A stretch of 64,000 nucleotides of DNA from positions 62,001 through 126,000 of the forward strand of contig NZ_AUDQ01000006.1 of the NCBI RefSeq assembly GCF_000425545.1. Reading direction: 5' to 3'. How positions within the stretch are numbered: the stretch's first letter is position 1; each line of letters begins with the position of its first letter. This document shows positions 63,548 through 64,000 of the stretch, piece by piece. The DNA comes from Sporosarcina ureae DSM 2281 (lineage in GTDB: Bacteria; Bacillota; Bacilli; Bacillales_A; Planococcaceae). The notes beneath the pieces were generated by a model that was not told where the DNA came from, did no database searches, and saw only the letters and a list, made by a program, of their open reading frames with translations. The position numbers and the translations under genes were made by a program.

Positions 63548-64000
63548 ATGAAATCAACTGAAATGATCATTAACGGAAAACGATTTGGTGCGGATTTACC
63601 GCAAATCGAAGTAGTGAATCCTTCAACGGGTGAGACGATCGGTGCTGTACCTAAAGGCGGCAAAGCGGAAGCAAAACAAGCGGTCGACGCGGCTTCTGCG
63701 GCTTTTTCAGACTGGGCCGCATTGTCGGCGTATGAACGCAGTGCGTATTTAATGAAATGGCATGCGTTGATTGAGAAAAATGAAGAGAGCGTAGCCGAAA
63801 CGATGACGACTGAGCAAGGGAAGCCGTTAGCGGAAGCGCTTGGTGAAATGCGTTATTCAAATGGCTACATCAGTTGGTTTGCAGAAGAAGGCAAGCGGAT
63901 TTACGGTGAAACTATTCCAGCTACGCAATCCAATAAGCGAATGTTTGTACACAAGCAACCAGTCGGCGTCATCGCGTCGATTACGCCATGGAACTTCCCA
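63548..64000 (+). CDS. NAD(P)-dependent aldehyde (succinate-semialdehyde-type) dehydrogenase, 5' part
   Basis: The first 151 residues are visible. EMIINGKRFG, EVVNPSTGETIGAVPKG, TTEQGKPLAEALGE and the start of the cofactor site VIASITPWNFP are typical of the GabD-like branch. The catalytic Cys and Glu lie beyond the window. It starts 14 bases after tcdA behind AAAGGAG, so it may be co-transcribed with it. Confidence 0.85.
   Translation, partial: MKSTEMIINGKRFGADLPQIEVVNPSTGETIGAVPKGGKAEAKQAVDAASAAFSDWAALSAYERSAYLMKWHALIEKNEESVAETMTTEQGKPLAEALGEMRYSNGYISWFAEEGKRIYGETIPATQSNKRMFVHKQPVGVIASITPWNFP

Overview
The window reads as chromosome of an endospore-forming, monoderm member of the Bacillales, most likely Planococcaceae (Sporosarcina-like). 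The evidence is sporulation genes (spoIIB-like, spoIVFA, spoIVFB, spo0B, safA-like, a CotS-family kinase-fold protein, spoVB), a 6S RNA between aspS and tcdA, Prp next to an L27 with a cleavable N-terminus, and a gene order close to the Bacillus subtilis block folC - spoIIB - maf - radC - mreBCD - minCD - spoIVFAB - rplU/prp/rpmA - spo0B - obg - pheBA - safA - yebC - ruvAB - queA - tgt - yajC - spoVB - comN - secDF - recJ - apt - relA - dtd - hisS - aspS - tcdA. The genus is an inference.

Layout. 1-3400: small accessory genes (hydrolase tail, XRE regulator with a superoxide-reductase-like tail, a small Cys-rich protein, an unknown protein) and an overlapping pair of ATP-grasp ligases divergent from folC. 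4773-17168: a complete monoderm type IV pilus locus (minor prepilins, a beta-rich PilX-like protein, a degenerate VanW-like protein, PilB, PilT, PilC, two major-type pilins, PilM, PilN, PilO, PilD), sitting where B. subtilis has only comC. 17260-32476: cell shape, division, sporulation, ribosomal protein and phenylalanine genes. 32534-39572: accessory island with a Fur-box-controlled heme monooxygenase, a tatA / Tat-exported GMC dehydrogenase operon, a decayed hepT toxin, a TipAS-type regulator, a lipoprotein and a flavin reductase. 39693-49373: RuvAB, queuosine, Sec and related genes. 49852-63533: recJ, apt, relA, dtd, T-box-hisS, aspS, 6S RNA, tcdA. The window ends inside an aldehyde dehydrogenase gene.

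The most striking feature is a full-length 2772-base group II intron (50126-52897) inside recJ. It splits one codon of the catalytic GDYDADG motif. Exact removal restores an uninterrupted recJ of about 781 codons, so RecJ production depends on splicing. The intron encodes an intact reverse transcriptase/maturase with an HNH endonuclease. It has a recognisable domain V, with a CGC rather than AGC triad, and a domain VI with a bulged A eight bases from the 3' end.

Other unusual signals are two seven-unit arrays of a 21-base tandem repeat with a GAGCG core (25821-25950 and 58297-58428), four dispersed palindromic elements of 127-163 bases with shared inverted ends, the tandem ATP-grasp pair, the VanW-like pilus-locus protein that lacks the GGGxCQ motif, and a SpoIVFB without its CBS domain.
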